DNA of 64,000 nt. Source: Takakia lepidozioides. Its lineage: Eukaryota; Streptophyta; Takakiopsida; Takakiales; Takakiaceae. Positions 23,530 to 34,199 of this stretch are shown here, one piece after another. Where the stretch lies: NCBI GenBank assembly GCA_030704615.1, contig CM060734.1, positions 38,456,042 through 38,520,041 on the forward strand, read 5' to 3'. The notes beneath the pieces are model-generated. The model saw only the letters and a program-made list of their open reading frames with translations. It ran no database searches and was not told where the DNA came from. Each line of letters begins with the position of its first letter. Position 1 is the first letter of the stretch. The translations under genes were made by a program, and so were the position numbers.

Positions 23530-24494
23530 TTCCGAGGTAGTCGGAATTCTTGATGTTCAACCAGACCTCTGTGCCTGCCTCAAACTTCACTCCCTCCGCT
23601 TCCGATTGCCTGCCTTTCATACCGTTTCCTAGCTTGGCAATGTTGTACTTTGCGAGCTTCAACAAACGCTCGCGTTCTTCCAGTACCGCCGCTACTGCCG
23701 GTTCCTCAACGTCCTATGCGGCGCCCAACTTGTCGGCACCAGAGGTGCTTTTCCATAGACCAATACGAAAGGGGAAAACTCCTGTTGCGGAGTGTTCTGT
23801 GTTATTATAACAGAACTCTGTCGCGTCTAAGTGTTCCACCCAGTCTGTTTGTTTGCCGACACGTAATTCCGCAAGATCTGCTTCTCTACGGAATTCACTC
23901 TTTCTGTTTGGCCGTCGGTCGTAGGTCGGAAGGCGGTGCTCATCTTCAGCCTCGTCCCCATCTTCTTCCAAGTGCCCTCCAAAATTTATTCGTAAACTTT
24001 GGATCGCGGTCCGAGACAATATCCTTCGGGACTCCATAATGCTTTAAGACGTGGGCGAAGTAAAGTCGTCATGTTTCCTACGCCGTTGCCGTCTCTTTGG
24101 TGGGGATGAAATGACCCATTTTACTGAACCTATCCACCACCACCATGATTGCATCGAATCCTTTTGACAGCGGCATAACAGTCATGAAATCCATCGAGAC
24201 GCTTTCCCAAGTCCTCTGGAATCGGCAAGGGTTGTAACAGCCCCGTTTGCTTTTTGTACTCGCTCCGGTTTTGTTGCATGTGGTGCATGTCTTGATATAC
24301 TCCTCTGCCTCCTCCCTCAGTTTGGGCCAGAAATACTCTTTCTTCAAGAGTGCCGCAGTGCGCTTGGCTCCGTCGTGGCCCACAAGCGGGCTATCATGGC
24401 ATTCTCTCAAGAGGCTATCTCTGATCCCTCCATTCGGCACGTAGAGACGCTTTTGCTTATACCGGATCAGTCCATTTTGCAAGTGGAACTGCAT
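23530..24494 (-). pseudogene. Gypsy integrase, frameshifted
   Basis: The zinc-binding HHCC domain is seen as LLRECHDSPLVGHDGAKRT and CTTCNKTGAS. The catalytic core starts with SVSMDFMTVMPLSKGFDAI and VVVDRFSKMGHFIPT. The part with TEFCYNNTEHSATG (about 23714-24037) lies in other frames, so the core is broken by at least two indels. Confidence 0.85.
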
Positions 24495-24499
24495 TTAAC

Positions 24500-25900
24500 C
24501 CCCATCCTCAAGTCCTGCATCACGGACTTCCAGCTCATCCTTCCGGCAAGCCTTCGGATCTTCCTTTGGAGCGCCGTCTCGCTCTTGTACACCAACAAGA
24601 GTTGCTGCTTTCTACTTAAGCATCGGCCACCACGTTGTCTCGTCCCGTTTGTACTGGATATCCACGTCGAACACCGCCAAAGTATCTTGCCACCTAAGTT
24701 GTTTTGGGGACACTTGGGCCTGCGTGGCAAATACTTCACAGTGACATTGTCCGTGAACACCTTCACTGGGTTGGAACCAACATAGTGGGTCCAAAGCTCA
24801 AGACAATGCACCACCGCCTTCATCTCTTTCTCGTGCTCGGCCACCGTCGCTCCATTTCATTCAGTTCTTACTTCGTAAGCCACTGGACTCCATCTTGCAT
24901 CAGTACACCCCCAATCGCGAAGTCCGACGCATCTGTATGTATCTCGAACAGACGATCGAACTCCGGGATTTTCAAGACTGGAGCTTCCGCCATCCGCTGC
25001 TTCAATTCAGCAAAGCTGGCCACAAAAGTGTTCCAAGCCCAGACTTAGATTTACACAAAAGGTTGACAGCGGCCCCGCAATCTGGCGAAATTTCTCACAT
25101 ACTTCTGATAATAGGAGGCGAGTCCTAGGAAGGATCGCACTCCGGGACCGAAGTCGGAGGCTCCCAGTCCAAGATGGCCCTCACCTTCCTGTCATCCATT
25201 CTGATCCCATCCTGTGTAATCACATGCCCCAGGAACTCCACTTTTGTGACCCCGAATTCGCACTTTGAAGCTTTGGCATACAGCTTCCCTTCCCGCAATT
25301 TCTGGAACACCCTTTTGAGGTGCTCCAGGTGCTCCTCCTTTGTTTTTGAATACACCAAGATGTCGTCGATGTACACGATCACAAAGTCATCCAACCACTC
25401 CTGGAAAAGGCTGTTCATCAGCATGCTAAATGTCGCTGGTGCATTGGTGAGCCCAAAAAGCATCACCAAGAACTCATATGAACCATACCTTGTCCTGCAC
25501 GCGGTCTTCTCCTCATCTCCTTCCGCCACCCGAATTTGATGATAGCCGGAGCGCAAGTCGATCCGGCTGAAATACTTCGCTCCTGCCAACCGATCGAAAA
25601 GGTCGTCGATCCTTGGCAAAGGGTACCGGTTTTTATAGTCACCTTATTCAGAGCCCTGTAATCGACACACATCCGCAGCGTCCCATCCTTTTTATCTGCA
25701 AATAGCACCGGGGCTCCGTAAGGTGACTTACTCGGCCGGATGTACCCCTTTGACATTAGATCTTTGAGTTGAGTCTTCAGCTCGACCAACTCTTTGTGGC
25801 TCAACCGGTAGGGCGCCTTGGCAGGCGGTTCCGATCTCGGTATCACCTCAATCTTGTGGTCAACTCCTCTTCGCGGTGGCAAGCCGCTGGCAAATCCTCC
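24500..25900 (-). pseudogene. Gypsy reverse transcriptase and RNase H, broken
   Basis: Reverse transcriptase fingers are [16 protein letters not shown] and [15 protein letters not shown]. The palm is [20 protein letters not shown], with the catalytic YIDD in [14 protein letters not shown]. RNase H sequence (for example EFDRLF... IHTDASDFAIG in disrupted form) continues to about 24600. Frames change near 25620, 25130 and in the RNase H part. Confidence 0.88.
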
Positions 25901-27667
25901 GGCATCACATCATGGTATTTCTCCAAAATCCCCTTGATCCAATCTGGGCTCGGCTCTCCATCGCCTTCTCCCTTCACTTCTCTAATGTAGAGCAAAAACT
26001 GGGGCTCGTGTGCCTCCTCCACGGCCCACTCCCTTGCTGACAGAAGGTTTATTCGCCCTCCCACGGGTTTGGGCGTTTCCGAAACTCGTAAGACCTCGCC
26101 ACCATTCCAACATGGCAGCGTGACTGCCCTCTTGCGGCCATCTATGACCGCTCCGGATTTGCTCAAAAAGGTCATCCCCAAAATGAGATCCACTCCATCG
26201 ATCTCGCAGACGGTGAAGTCTCACGTCCCTCCCAACTCCCCAGTTGAAGAGGAACATCGAACGCCAACCTCGTCGCCAATTGCGGTTCTCCTTTGGCAGA
26301 ACGCACCTCAATAGAGGCCCCTACGTCAGTTGTCGGGAGTCCCAGCTTTTGTGCCGTTGCCGGTGTCATGAAGGAGTGTGACGCTCATGTGTCCACCAAC
26401 AATGACACGTTAGTTCCGGATATTATCCCATCCACGAACAATAAGTGACTCCATTTACGCAATGCGCCAGTAGTTTCCTGATACAACTCACAAGAATATT
26501 TGCCTACCTTGCAAGTCCTGGCGACCACCGCTTCCACCAAGCGATTGATGGTATCTTCCGACAGCTCCGTGGTTGCCCGAGTCATGTTCAATTGTCGGGG
26601 TTTCGTGCACCTCTTGGCCATGTGCCCGGGCTCTCCGCAATTGAAACACACTCCATCAAAGGTCGCCTTCTGTCCGCCATAAGCCACTCCACCCGTTTTT
26701 CCTTTCGAAGCACCGGGTGCCGCCTTGACGTGTGAAGGCCATCCCTTCGATTTCCACGTGCCATTGTCGCCGCGTGGCCTATCCCACTTCTTTTCCGGTC
26801 GGAAGGAGTCACCTTCCCGCCGGGTCTTCTTGTGGTTCAGCTCCGTACGGCCTTGTCTTTCACCCCTAGGGACATCTGAGAAACATTCAGCCCTCTCAAT
26901 TGCCTCGTTCAAAGTCTTAGGTGGCTTCTCCTCCAACTTCCGCCTGGCCCATGGGACCAGTCCCGCCACAAAGTTGAAGACCATTTCCGGTTCTGCCATG
27001 TCCGCGACTTCGAGCAAAAGCACATTGAAAGCCTGGACATATCCCCGAATGTCGTCTGTTTGCTTCAAATTCCTCATCTTGTCCCGGGCAAGCCAGGACG
27101 CGTTGAGGGGCACAAACTGTCGCTTCATCAATTCCTTGAACCCACTCCAGCTCAAGGTTTCCGGACTTGGACCTCGGTCGTGAAGGCGTTTCTGCCACCA
27201 TTGTTGAGCATAGCCCCTCAAATAGGTGGGAGCCACTTCCACCCGATCCTCGTCACTCAACTTGGCCGCCCGGAAGTACTGCTCTAGCTCCAAGAGCCAG
27301 GTGTTGAGTGCCTTCCGATTTCGGACGCCTTGAAGGTGCCGGGTTCCTTAGGCTTCACCTAAACTTTGCCTTAGCAGAAGTGACATTAGCCGCCTTCAAC
27401 ACGTTTTTCAACGTCCCGCCAAACTGCGCCAACTACCCTTCCCAAAAAGCTGCCGGCATGGGAGGCATTTGTTGGTCTGTCGGAGCTCTCAGGGATTCCT
27501 CGGGCTCCGACTCCCCGGATTCCTCCCGCTCTTGAGCGGCCTCATTTTCAGAAACCTGCGTCGCTTCCTCAAATGGCCGCTTCGGTGACACGTCGCCCCC
27601 ATCGGGCTCACCAGGATCATCATCTCTTTGGGCCGTTCCGCTTTCGCTTTGGCTTGCCCGACCCCAT
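25843..27667 (-). pseudogene. Gypsy gag and protease, broken
   Basis: The gag capsid region contains LELEQYFRAAKLSDEDRVE, LRGYAQQWWQ and LKQTDDIRGYV. The nucleocapsid knuckle is CFNCGEPGHMAKRC. The aspartic protease region reads VSLLVDT, then a stop where Gly is expected, then ASHSFM-like sequence in frame. The likely start is the ATG at 27667 (MGSGKPKRKRNGPK). An extra base shortly after it shifts the frame relative to the related copy at 31585. Confidence 0.88.
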
Positions 27668-27707
27668 GATGAGGCCAATCCAAGGACGATCGCGTAGTGA
27701 ACTCTAA

Positions 27708-27719
27708 GCTCTGATACCA
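27708..27719 (-). other. Primer-binding site, initiator tRNA-Met
   Basis: On the minus strand TGGTATCAGAGC lies two bases inside the 5' LTR, matching the complement of the 3' end of plant initiator tRNA-Met. It would prime minus-strand cDNA synthesis. The second element has the same site near 31627-31638. Confidence 0.9.
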
Positions 27720-27721
27720 AG

Positions 27722-28448
27722 TGTCGCGCACCTCACTTCGGTAAGCTCCCTTCAAGTCATAGTTACTCGCTTTGATGCGCGCGCCTGACTCCCAACCTGG
27801 CCGCCGGGCCAACTTGGAGCTTCGGCTGCTCACCAAGACATAACGGTCCCCCTTCGCTCTCCCACTAAACCCTCCACCTATTTGGGCCCAGTGGAATTCC
27901 CTTTGGTAGATGGCAGTCCGGAACAGCTCCCCACTCTTTGGTCGCTTTCCGGCTCGCTCGCTTACTCACTAGTTTTTGGTCACCAACGGGCTTGCACCGT
28001 TCTCGGGGTCACTACTCCCCTTATATATACTTCTGTAGCTGTCCGCGGGGGTTTCACAACCAGCCATGCCATTTTATGGCGAACCACCACGAAAACCCTC
28101 GACTCCCGGTGATGAGTCGCGGTGAGTCTTGGCCCACTCACCACGGCCCCTATGGACCGTGATGAGTCCCAAGACTCCCCACGACTTCCACCACAAGGTC
28201 TCCGCCCCCATGGTGAGTCCTATGTCACCCCCACTAAGTCCCGTTAAGCTACCACCACCCCTTGTGGAGCCACCCCCACCGCAACCCGGTGTGCGGGGCT
28301 CCACCTAGTGAGCGCCTCCGCCTCCTTGAGTGCCTTGGGCACTCAAGGGTGCTTCAGCCCCCCGTACCTATCACTGCCGCTGCCCCCACCACAGGGGCAG
28401 CCCCTCATGTGTCCCGACCCCCTGCCCTCAAGGCAAAGGGCAGCGACA
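27722..28448 (-). repeat. 5' LTR of the complete gypsy element
   Basis: It begins TGTCGCGCACC and ends GGCAGCGACA on the plus strand, about 727 bp. It is next to the primer-binding site on one side and the GTGCG target duplication (28449-28453) on the other. It would hold the promoter for the minus-strand genomic transcript; on the minus strand a TATA-like stretch lies around 28019-28030. Confidence 0.92.
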
Positions 28449-28453
28449 GTGCG

Positions 28454-28720
28454 CTATTCGTGGGGTATGTTTGTTTGTCCTGTTGTTTCAAAGTTTAACT
28501 GTTGAAGCTGGATGATTTGGCAGTTTGGAAACAACACGACATATGTCTATGATTACCATCACGTTATCAACCAAGGAGCTGGAAAAGAGATCCACTGGGT
28601 ATGTTCTACTCCACGTTCATTACTATGACTAAATGTGGGATGATGCGATACCTGTTTATGTTACTTGAGAGCACATGTGCTGATTTGTTCCACTTAAAAT
28701 ACCTAGAGAATGTGAAGCTG
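28454..28720. other. Host DNA between the two gypsy elements
   Basis: This is a short non-LTR segment between the target duplication of element 1 and the truncated end of element 2. No gene was seen. Confidence 0.5.
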
Positions 28721-28822
28721 TGTGGCAAAATACTTCACCGTGACATTGTCTTTGAACACCTTCACCGGGTTGGAACCAACATAGTGGCGCCAAAGCTCAA
28801 GGCAATGCACCACCGCCTTCAT

Positions 28823-29841
28823 TTATTTCTCGTGTGTAGGCCACCTTCGCTCCACTTCATTCAGTTTCTTACTTTCGTAAGCCACTGATTGTCCGTCCTG
28901 CATGAGCACACCCCCAATTGCGAAGTCCGACGCATCTGTATGGATCTCAAATGGATGGTCGAACTCCAGGATTTTTAGGACCGGAGCTTCCGCCATTCGC
29001 TGCTTCAACTCGGCAAAAGCTTGGCCACAAAAGGTGTTCCATACCCATACCTTGGACTTACACAGAAGGTCCAACAGCGGCCCCGCGATCTTGGCGAAAT
29101 TTCTCACATATTTTTGGTAATAGGAGGCGAGTCCTAGAAAGGACCGCACTCCCGGGACCAGTCCAAGATCGCCCTCACCTTTCTATCATCCATTTTGATC
29201 CCATCTTGTGTAATCACATGCCCCAAGAACTCCACTTTTGTGACCCCGGATTCGCCCTTTGAAGCTTTGGCATATAGCTTCCCTTCCCGCAATTTCTGGA
29301 ACACCCTTTTGAGGTGCTCCAGGTGCTCCTCCTTTGTTTTCGAGTACACCAAGATGTCGTCGATGTACACGATCACAAAGTCATCTAACCATTCCTGGAA
29401 AAGGCTATTCATTAGCGTGCTAAAGGTTGCAGGTGCGTTGGTGAGCCCAAAAGGCATCACCAAGAACTCATATGAACCATACCTTGTCCTGCACGCGGTC
29501 TTCTCCTCATCTCCTTCCGCCACTCAGATTTAATGATAGCCGGAGCGCAAATCGATCCAGCTGAAATACTTTGTTCCTGCCAACCAATCGAAGAGGTCGT
29601 CGATCCTTGGCAAAGGGTACCGGTTCTTGATCGTCACCTTATTCAGAGCCCTGTAATCGATACACATCCGCAGCGTCCCATCGTTCTTGTCTGCGAATAG
29701 CATCGGGGCTCTGTAAGGTGACTTACTCGGCCGGATGTACCCCTTTGACATTAGATCCTTGAGCTGAGTCTTTAGCTCGACCAACTCTCTGTGGCTCAAC
29801 CGGTAGGGCGCCTTGGCAGGCGGCTCCGATCCCGGTATCAC
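28823..29841 (-). pseudogene. Gypsy reverse transcriptase/RNase H (element 2)
   Basis: [48 protein letters not shown] and the RNase H motif EIHTDASDFAIGG are visible. A stop near 29530 (TAA within the YHQI segment) and a deletion near 29155 break the frame. Confidence 0.87.
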
Positions 29842-29865
29842 CTCAATCTTGTGGTCAACTCCTCT

Positions 29866-31585
29866 TCACGGTGGCAAGCCGCTTGGTAAATCCTCCGGCA
29901 TCACATCATGGTATTTCTCCAAGATCCCCTTGATCCAATCTAGGCTCGGCTCCCTATTGCCTTCTCCCTCCACTTGTCTTACATAAAGCAAAAACTGGGG
30001 CTCGTGTGGCTCCTCCACGACCCACTCCTTTGCTGACAGCAGGTTTATTCGCCCTCCCACTGGGTTGGGCGTTTCCGACACTCGTAAAACTTCGCTACCA
30101 TTCCCACACGGTAGCGTGACTACTCCCTTACGGCCATCTATGACCGCTCCTGATTTGCTCAAAAAGGTCATCCCCAAAATGAGATCCACTCCATCGATCT
30201 CGCAAATGGTGAAGTTCTCACGTCCCTCCCAACTCCCCAGCTGAAGAGGAACATCGAACGTCAACCTCGTCGCCAGTTGTGGTTCTCTTTTGGCAGAATG
30301 CACTTCTATGGAGGCCTCCACATCACTTGTCGGGAGCCCCAGCTTCCGTGCCGTCGCCAGTGTCATGAAGGAGTGCAACACTCCTGTGTCCACCAACAAC
30401 GACACGTTAGTTCCGGAAATTATCCCACTCACGAACATTAACTGACTCCCTTTACGCAAGGGGCCAGTCTCCTGATACAACTCACAAGAGTAGTTGTCTA
30501 CCTTGCAAGTCTTGGCGACCATCGCTTCCACCAAGCGGCTGATGAAATCTTCGGACTGCTCCGTGGTTGCCCGAGTCATGTTTAATTGTCGGGGTTTCAC
30601 GCACTTCTTGGCCATGTGCCCGGGCTCCCCGCAATTAAAGCACACTCCATCGAAGATCGCCTTCTGTCCGCCATAAGCCGTCGCACCTGATTTTTCTTTC
30701 GGAGCATCAGGTGTCGCCTTGACGTGTGAAGGCCCTCCCTTCGATTTCCATGTGCCATTGTCGCCGCGTGGTCTATCCCACTTCTTTTTCGGTCGGAAGG
30801 AGTCACCCTCCCGCCGAGTCTTCTTGTGGTTCAGCTCCGTACGACCTTGTCTTTTGCCCCTAGGGACATCCGAGAAACATTCAGCCCTTTCAATTGCCTC
30901 GTTCAAAGTCTTAGGTGGTTTCTCCTCCAACTTCCGCTTGGCCCATGGGGCCAGTTCCGCCACAAAGTTGAAGACCATTTCTGGTTCCGCCATATCCGCG
31001 ACTTCGAGCAACAACACATTGAAAACCTGAACATATCCCCGAATGTCATCCGTTTGCTTCAAATTCTTCATTTTGTCCCAGGTGAGCCAGAACGCGTTGA
31101 GGGCACAAACTGTCTTTTCATAAGGCATAGCCCCTCAAATAGGTGGGAGCCACTTCCACCCGATCCTCGTCACTCAACTTGGCCGCCCAGAAGTACTGCT
31201 CCAGCTCCAAGAGCCAGGTGTTGAGTGCATTCCAATTTCGGACACCCTTGAAGGTGCCAGGTTCCTTAGGCTTCACCTTAAACTTTGCCTTCGTGGAAGT
31301 GGTATTAGCCGCCTTCAATATGTCTTTCAACGACCCGCTAAATTGTGCCAACAACCCTTCCCAGAAGGCTGCTGGCATGGGAGGCATCTGTTGGTCTGCC
31401 GGAGCCTCCAGGAAGTTCTCGGGCTCCGACTCCCCAGATTCCTCCCGTTCTTGAGCGGCCTCGCTTTCAAAAGCATGAATCGCCTCCTCAAATTGCCGCT
31501 TCGGAGACACGTCGCCTCCACCGGGCTCACCGGGATCATCATCTTTCGGGCCGTTCCGCTTTCGCTTTGGCTTGCCCGACCCCAT
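29866..31585 (-). pseudogene. Gypsy gag and protease (element 2)
   Basis: From the ATG at 31585 (MGSGKPKRKRNGPK) the gag frame is open to about 31118, where a deletion shifts it. It reopens from about 31128 to 29866 with LKQTDDIRGYVQ, the knuckle CFNCGEPGHMAKKC and an intact protease motif LLVDTGVLHSFM (DTG; the usual Ala is Val). This copy keeps the DTG that the complete element has lost. Confidence 0.88.
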
Positions 31586-31640
31586 GATGAGGCCGATCTC
31601 AAGGACGATCGCTTACTGAACTCTAAGCTCTGATACCAAG

Positions 31641-32336
31641 TGTCGCGCACCTCACTTCGGTAAGCTCCTCTTCAAGTCATAGTTACTCGCTTTGATGCGC
31701 GCGCCTAACTCCCATATTGGCCACCGAGCCAACTCGGAGCTTCAGCTGCTCACCGGGACATAACGGTCCCCCTTTACTCCTCCACAAGACCCTCTCTCAC
31801 TTTGGGCCTAGTGGAAATTCCCTTTGGATGTGGCAGTCCGGGAACAGCTCCCCACACCTTGGTCGCTTTCCGGTTCGCACGCTTACTCACTAGTTTTTGG
31901 TCACCAACGGGCTTGAACCGTTCTCGGGGTTATTACTCCCTATATATATTTCTGTGACTGTCCGCAGGGGTTTCACAAACAGCCCAGTCATTTTATGGCG
32001 AACCACCACGAAAACCCTCGATTCCCGATGATGAGTCGCAATGAGTCTTGGCCCACCCACCACAGCCCCATTGGACCGTGATGAGTCCCAAGACTCCCCA
32101 TGACTCCCACCACAAGGTCTCCGCCCCCATGGTGAGTCCTATGCCACCCCCACTAAGTCTCACTAAGCTACCACCACCCCTCGTGGAACCACCCCCACCG
32201 CAACTCGGTGTACGGGGCTCCACCTAGTGAGCGATTCCGCCTCCTTGAGTGCCTTGGGCACTCAAGGGTGCTTCAGCCACAGGGGCAGCCCCTCTTGTGT
32301 CCCGACCCCCTGCCCTCAAGGCGAAGGGCCGCGACA
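31641..32336 (-). repeat. 5' LTR of truncated gypsy element
   Basis: It begins TGTCGCGCACC and ends GCCGCGACA on the plus strand, about 696 bp. It is more divergent from the other two LTRs than they are from each other, so this insertion looks older. Confidence 0.9.
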
Positions 32337-32689
32337 CAAATAGATCATTACAATGTCCATAAAATTAGCCCATATCACTCAAACTTTTAGCAATTTCCCA
32401 AATGCACATGACCTTTCTAGAGTCCATAAGTTTAATATGGTTGAAAAAACAGTTCAGAGAATCCGGTTACAAAAGTCCTTAGCTCAGACAGGCTTTGTCC
32501 ATTTTGTAATCCAACAATTGGTGCATGTAAATATATTATTAGAGTTGGCAATCCTAAACCATATACATATTGATGCAATATGTATAGTGAGTTTAAAAAA
32601 AAGTATGGGTCGTACCATAGACTACAGTCGTTGCAAAATTAGCAATAAAAAATCCAGTTTGGTCCATTATACCCTGCATTCACCCATCA
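32337..32689. other. AT-rich flank, possibly the 3' end of the pogo relic
   Basis: This is AT-rich sequence with many stops. The minus strand may hold further decayed transposase sequence, but I cannot support it. Confidence 0.35.
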
Positions 32690-33390
32690 ATAGAGGGATC
32701 CTCCATCAAACCTCAATTTGGTGATTTATGAAAAGCATTTTGTACTGAGCCTTGAAACAATTTATGATGTCTGCATCCATGGACTGTCACTTACTCATGG
32801 TATTCGGAGACAACATAATAATGGTGGTAATATGTAGATGCTCAGAAATATTGACCACCTATGTCCAAGGAAGTTGTCCAAAAGCAGGAGGACTTTCTCT
32901 TTTCATTATCCTCTCAAAGTCAAGCAAGAATTTTTCAAACAACAAGATGGTTATCCATGCCTTCTTCTTGTTGGCCCACAATATGCCTAGGTTTGAAGGT
33001 CATATGATATTTCTGCGAGTGAAAACATAGGGCTTGGCATATTTGTTGATGACAAAAAGAGGAAGTTAAATACTTCCATCAACATTTGACGTCAAGGCTA
33101 CAGTGATGCGTTCCTTAAACTGTTTTTTCCCACTTAAACGTTTGGTTTGCAAGAGTTTTTTTTTAGCCTATTAAGAAAACCTAGTCTCATCCATATTGAA
33201 GACATTACTTGAAGCATATTCAAAAACTTGTTCACGTACCACACACATTTGTGCCTCTGCTTCCTTGAATCATAAGCCAAGGCAGCTTCTCCATGCCTTC
33301 TGTAGCCACGAATGTCAAATCTCTTCTTGAACCCTTGAAGCAACGCGCTCCAACACAACCAAAAAGCAGAGAAAAACATGCACAGTCAAC
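32690..33390 (-). pseudogene. Decayed pogo/Tigger-like DDE transposase
   Basis: Across frames with many stops, the minus strand gives in order: EAALAYDSRKQRHKCV (about 33215-33290), VFNMDETR (33184-33207), FKERITVALTSNVDGS, LPLFVINKYAKPYVF, ILWANKKKAWIT, LLDFERIMKRESP, HITTIIMLSPNTMSK, QSMDADIINCFKAQYKMLF (about 32740-32800). This order matches the DDE catalytic domain of Tc1/mariner-superfamily pogo/Tigger transposases: the first Asp in MDET, then the P-NTTSKLQPMD-type block. It is a dead relic with at least five stops or shifts. Terminal repeats were not found. Confidence 0.75.
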
Positions 33391-34199
33391 AGTGCTAAAA
33401 AAGAGATCCGAAACTCAATCTCAAAAGAGTTTTAAATATATAGAGCAAGTCATCTTAATATAAACTAGGATGAACTGAGGGAAAAAAAAAAACAAAATGA
33501 GGAGAGACGAATGAGTATGCATCACGAAAAGTAAGTGAAATGAAACATAAAGAAAAATTATAAAAGTTAGATTCGAAAAAGCGTTTCAGCAAGACTATGC
33601 AAGTGCGAAGGAGCTGCTCAGAGGGCGTAGCGCGCAGCAGCAATAAAGACTCTGATTAAAGCGATGACGGCTATCATAGCTAAACACACTATGTGTCGAA
33701 GATTTCTTTGTTGTCACATCTTCGTTTCGAAAACCACTACTCCTTGTAGAGTGAAAAAACCATCACTCGACCTCTTGGTTCCGAAGCGAGAGAAGCTTCA
33801 ACAGTACCAAGACGAGGGGTAAGGTGTAGGATTTAAGACTTTACAAACAGAATGTATACTATATGAACTATAGTTATCGTATAATAATGATAAATATCTT
33901 ATACGCAATTATCGTATAAAAACGGTATGTATCTTATAAAAATGGTAATTATCGTATGAGAACGTGTAAGCAGCTTAATCTATAAACTCATGTATGGAAC
34001 CCACCCTTGATAGAGAGTAGTAGTCATAAAATGCAGTGGCTCTTAGTTACATCAGCCCTACCATAGTTTTTTTTGTCTCTATCATAAAATAGTATAATTA
34101 ATTGATTGAATATGTTTTGATTTTAAAATTAATAATATGTTTTAATTTAATAATTTATATATTAAGCAAAGTAATTTGTTTTTTGAGTAGCTTTCGACG
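33391..34199. other. AT-rich spacer with TATCGTAT iterons
   Basis: No gene seen. TATCGTAT recurs at 33875, 33910 and 33950, alternating with ATATCTTATA-type blocks. From about 34080 to 34190 the sequence is nearly pure A/T. Confidence 0.5.

Larger units (their letters stand above)
21498..28448 (-). mobile_element. Complete Ty3/gypsy chromovirus retrotransposon (6951 bp)
   Basis: Two LTRs bound a minus-strand internal region in the order gag, protease, reverse transcriptase, RNase H, integrase, chromodomain. The LTR termini are TGTC...GACA, the target duplication is GTGCG, and the primer-binding site matches initiator tRNA-Met. These make it a structurally complete member of the chromodomain (chromovirus) lineage. 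Several frames are broken: a frameshift near the gag start, TAG/TGA in place of Gly in the protease DTG motif near 26382, and shifts in RNase H and integrase. It is probably not autonomous now. The two LTRs look very similar by eye, so insertion need not be ancient. Confidence 0.95.
28721..32336 (-). mobile_element. Truncated gypsy chromovirus of the same family
   Basis: Collinear with the right half of the complete element (homology starts at GTGGCAAA, compare 24727): 5' LTR, primer-binding site, gag, protease, reverse transcriptase and the first part of RNase H. Integrase, chromodomain and 3' LTR are missing. The break is abrupt at about 28721, with no second LTR or target duplication. A deletion inside gag near 31125 removes the segment around the QQWWQ motif. 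Confidence 0.92.
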
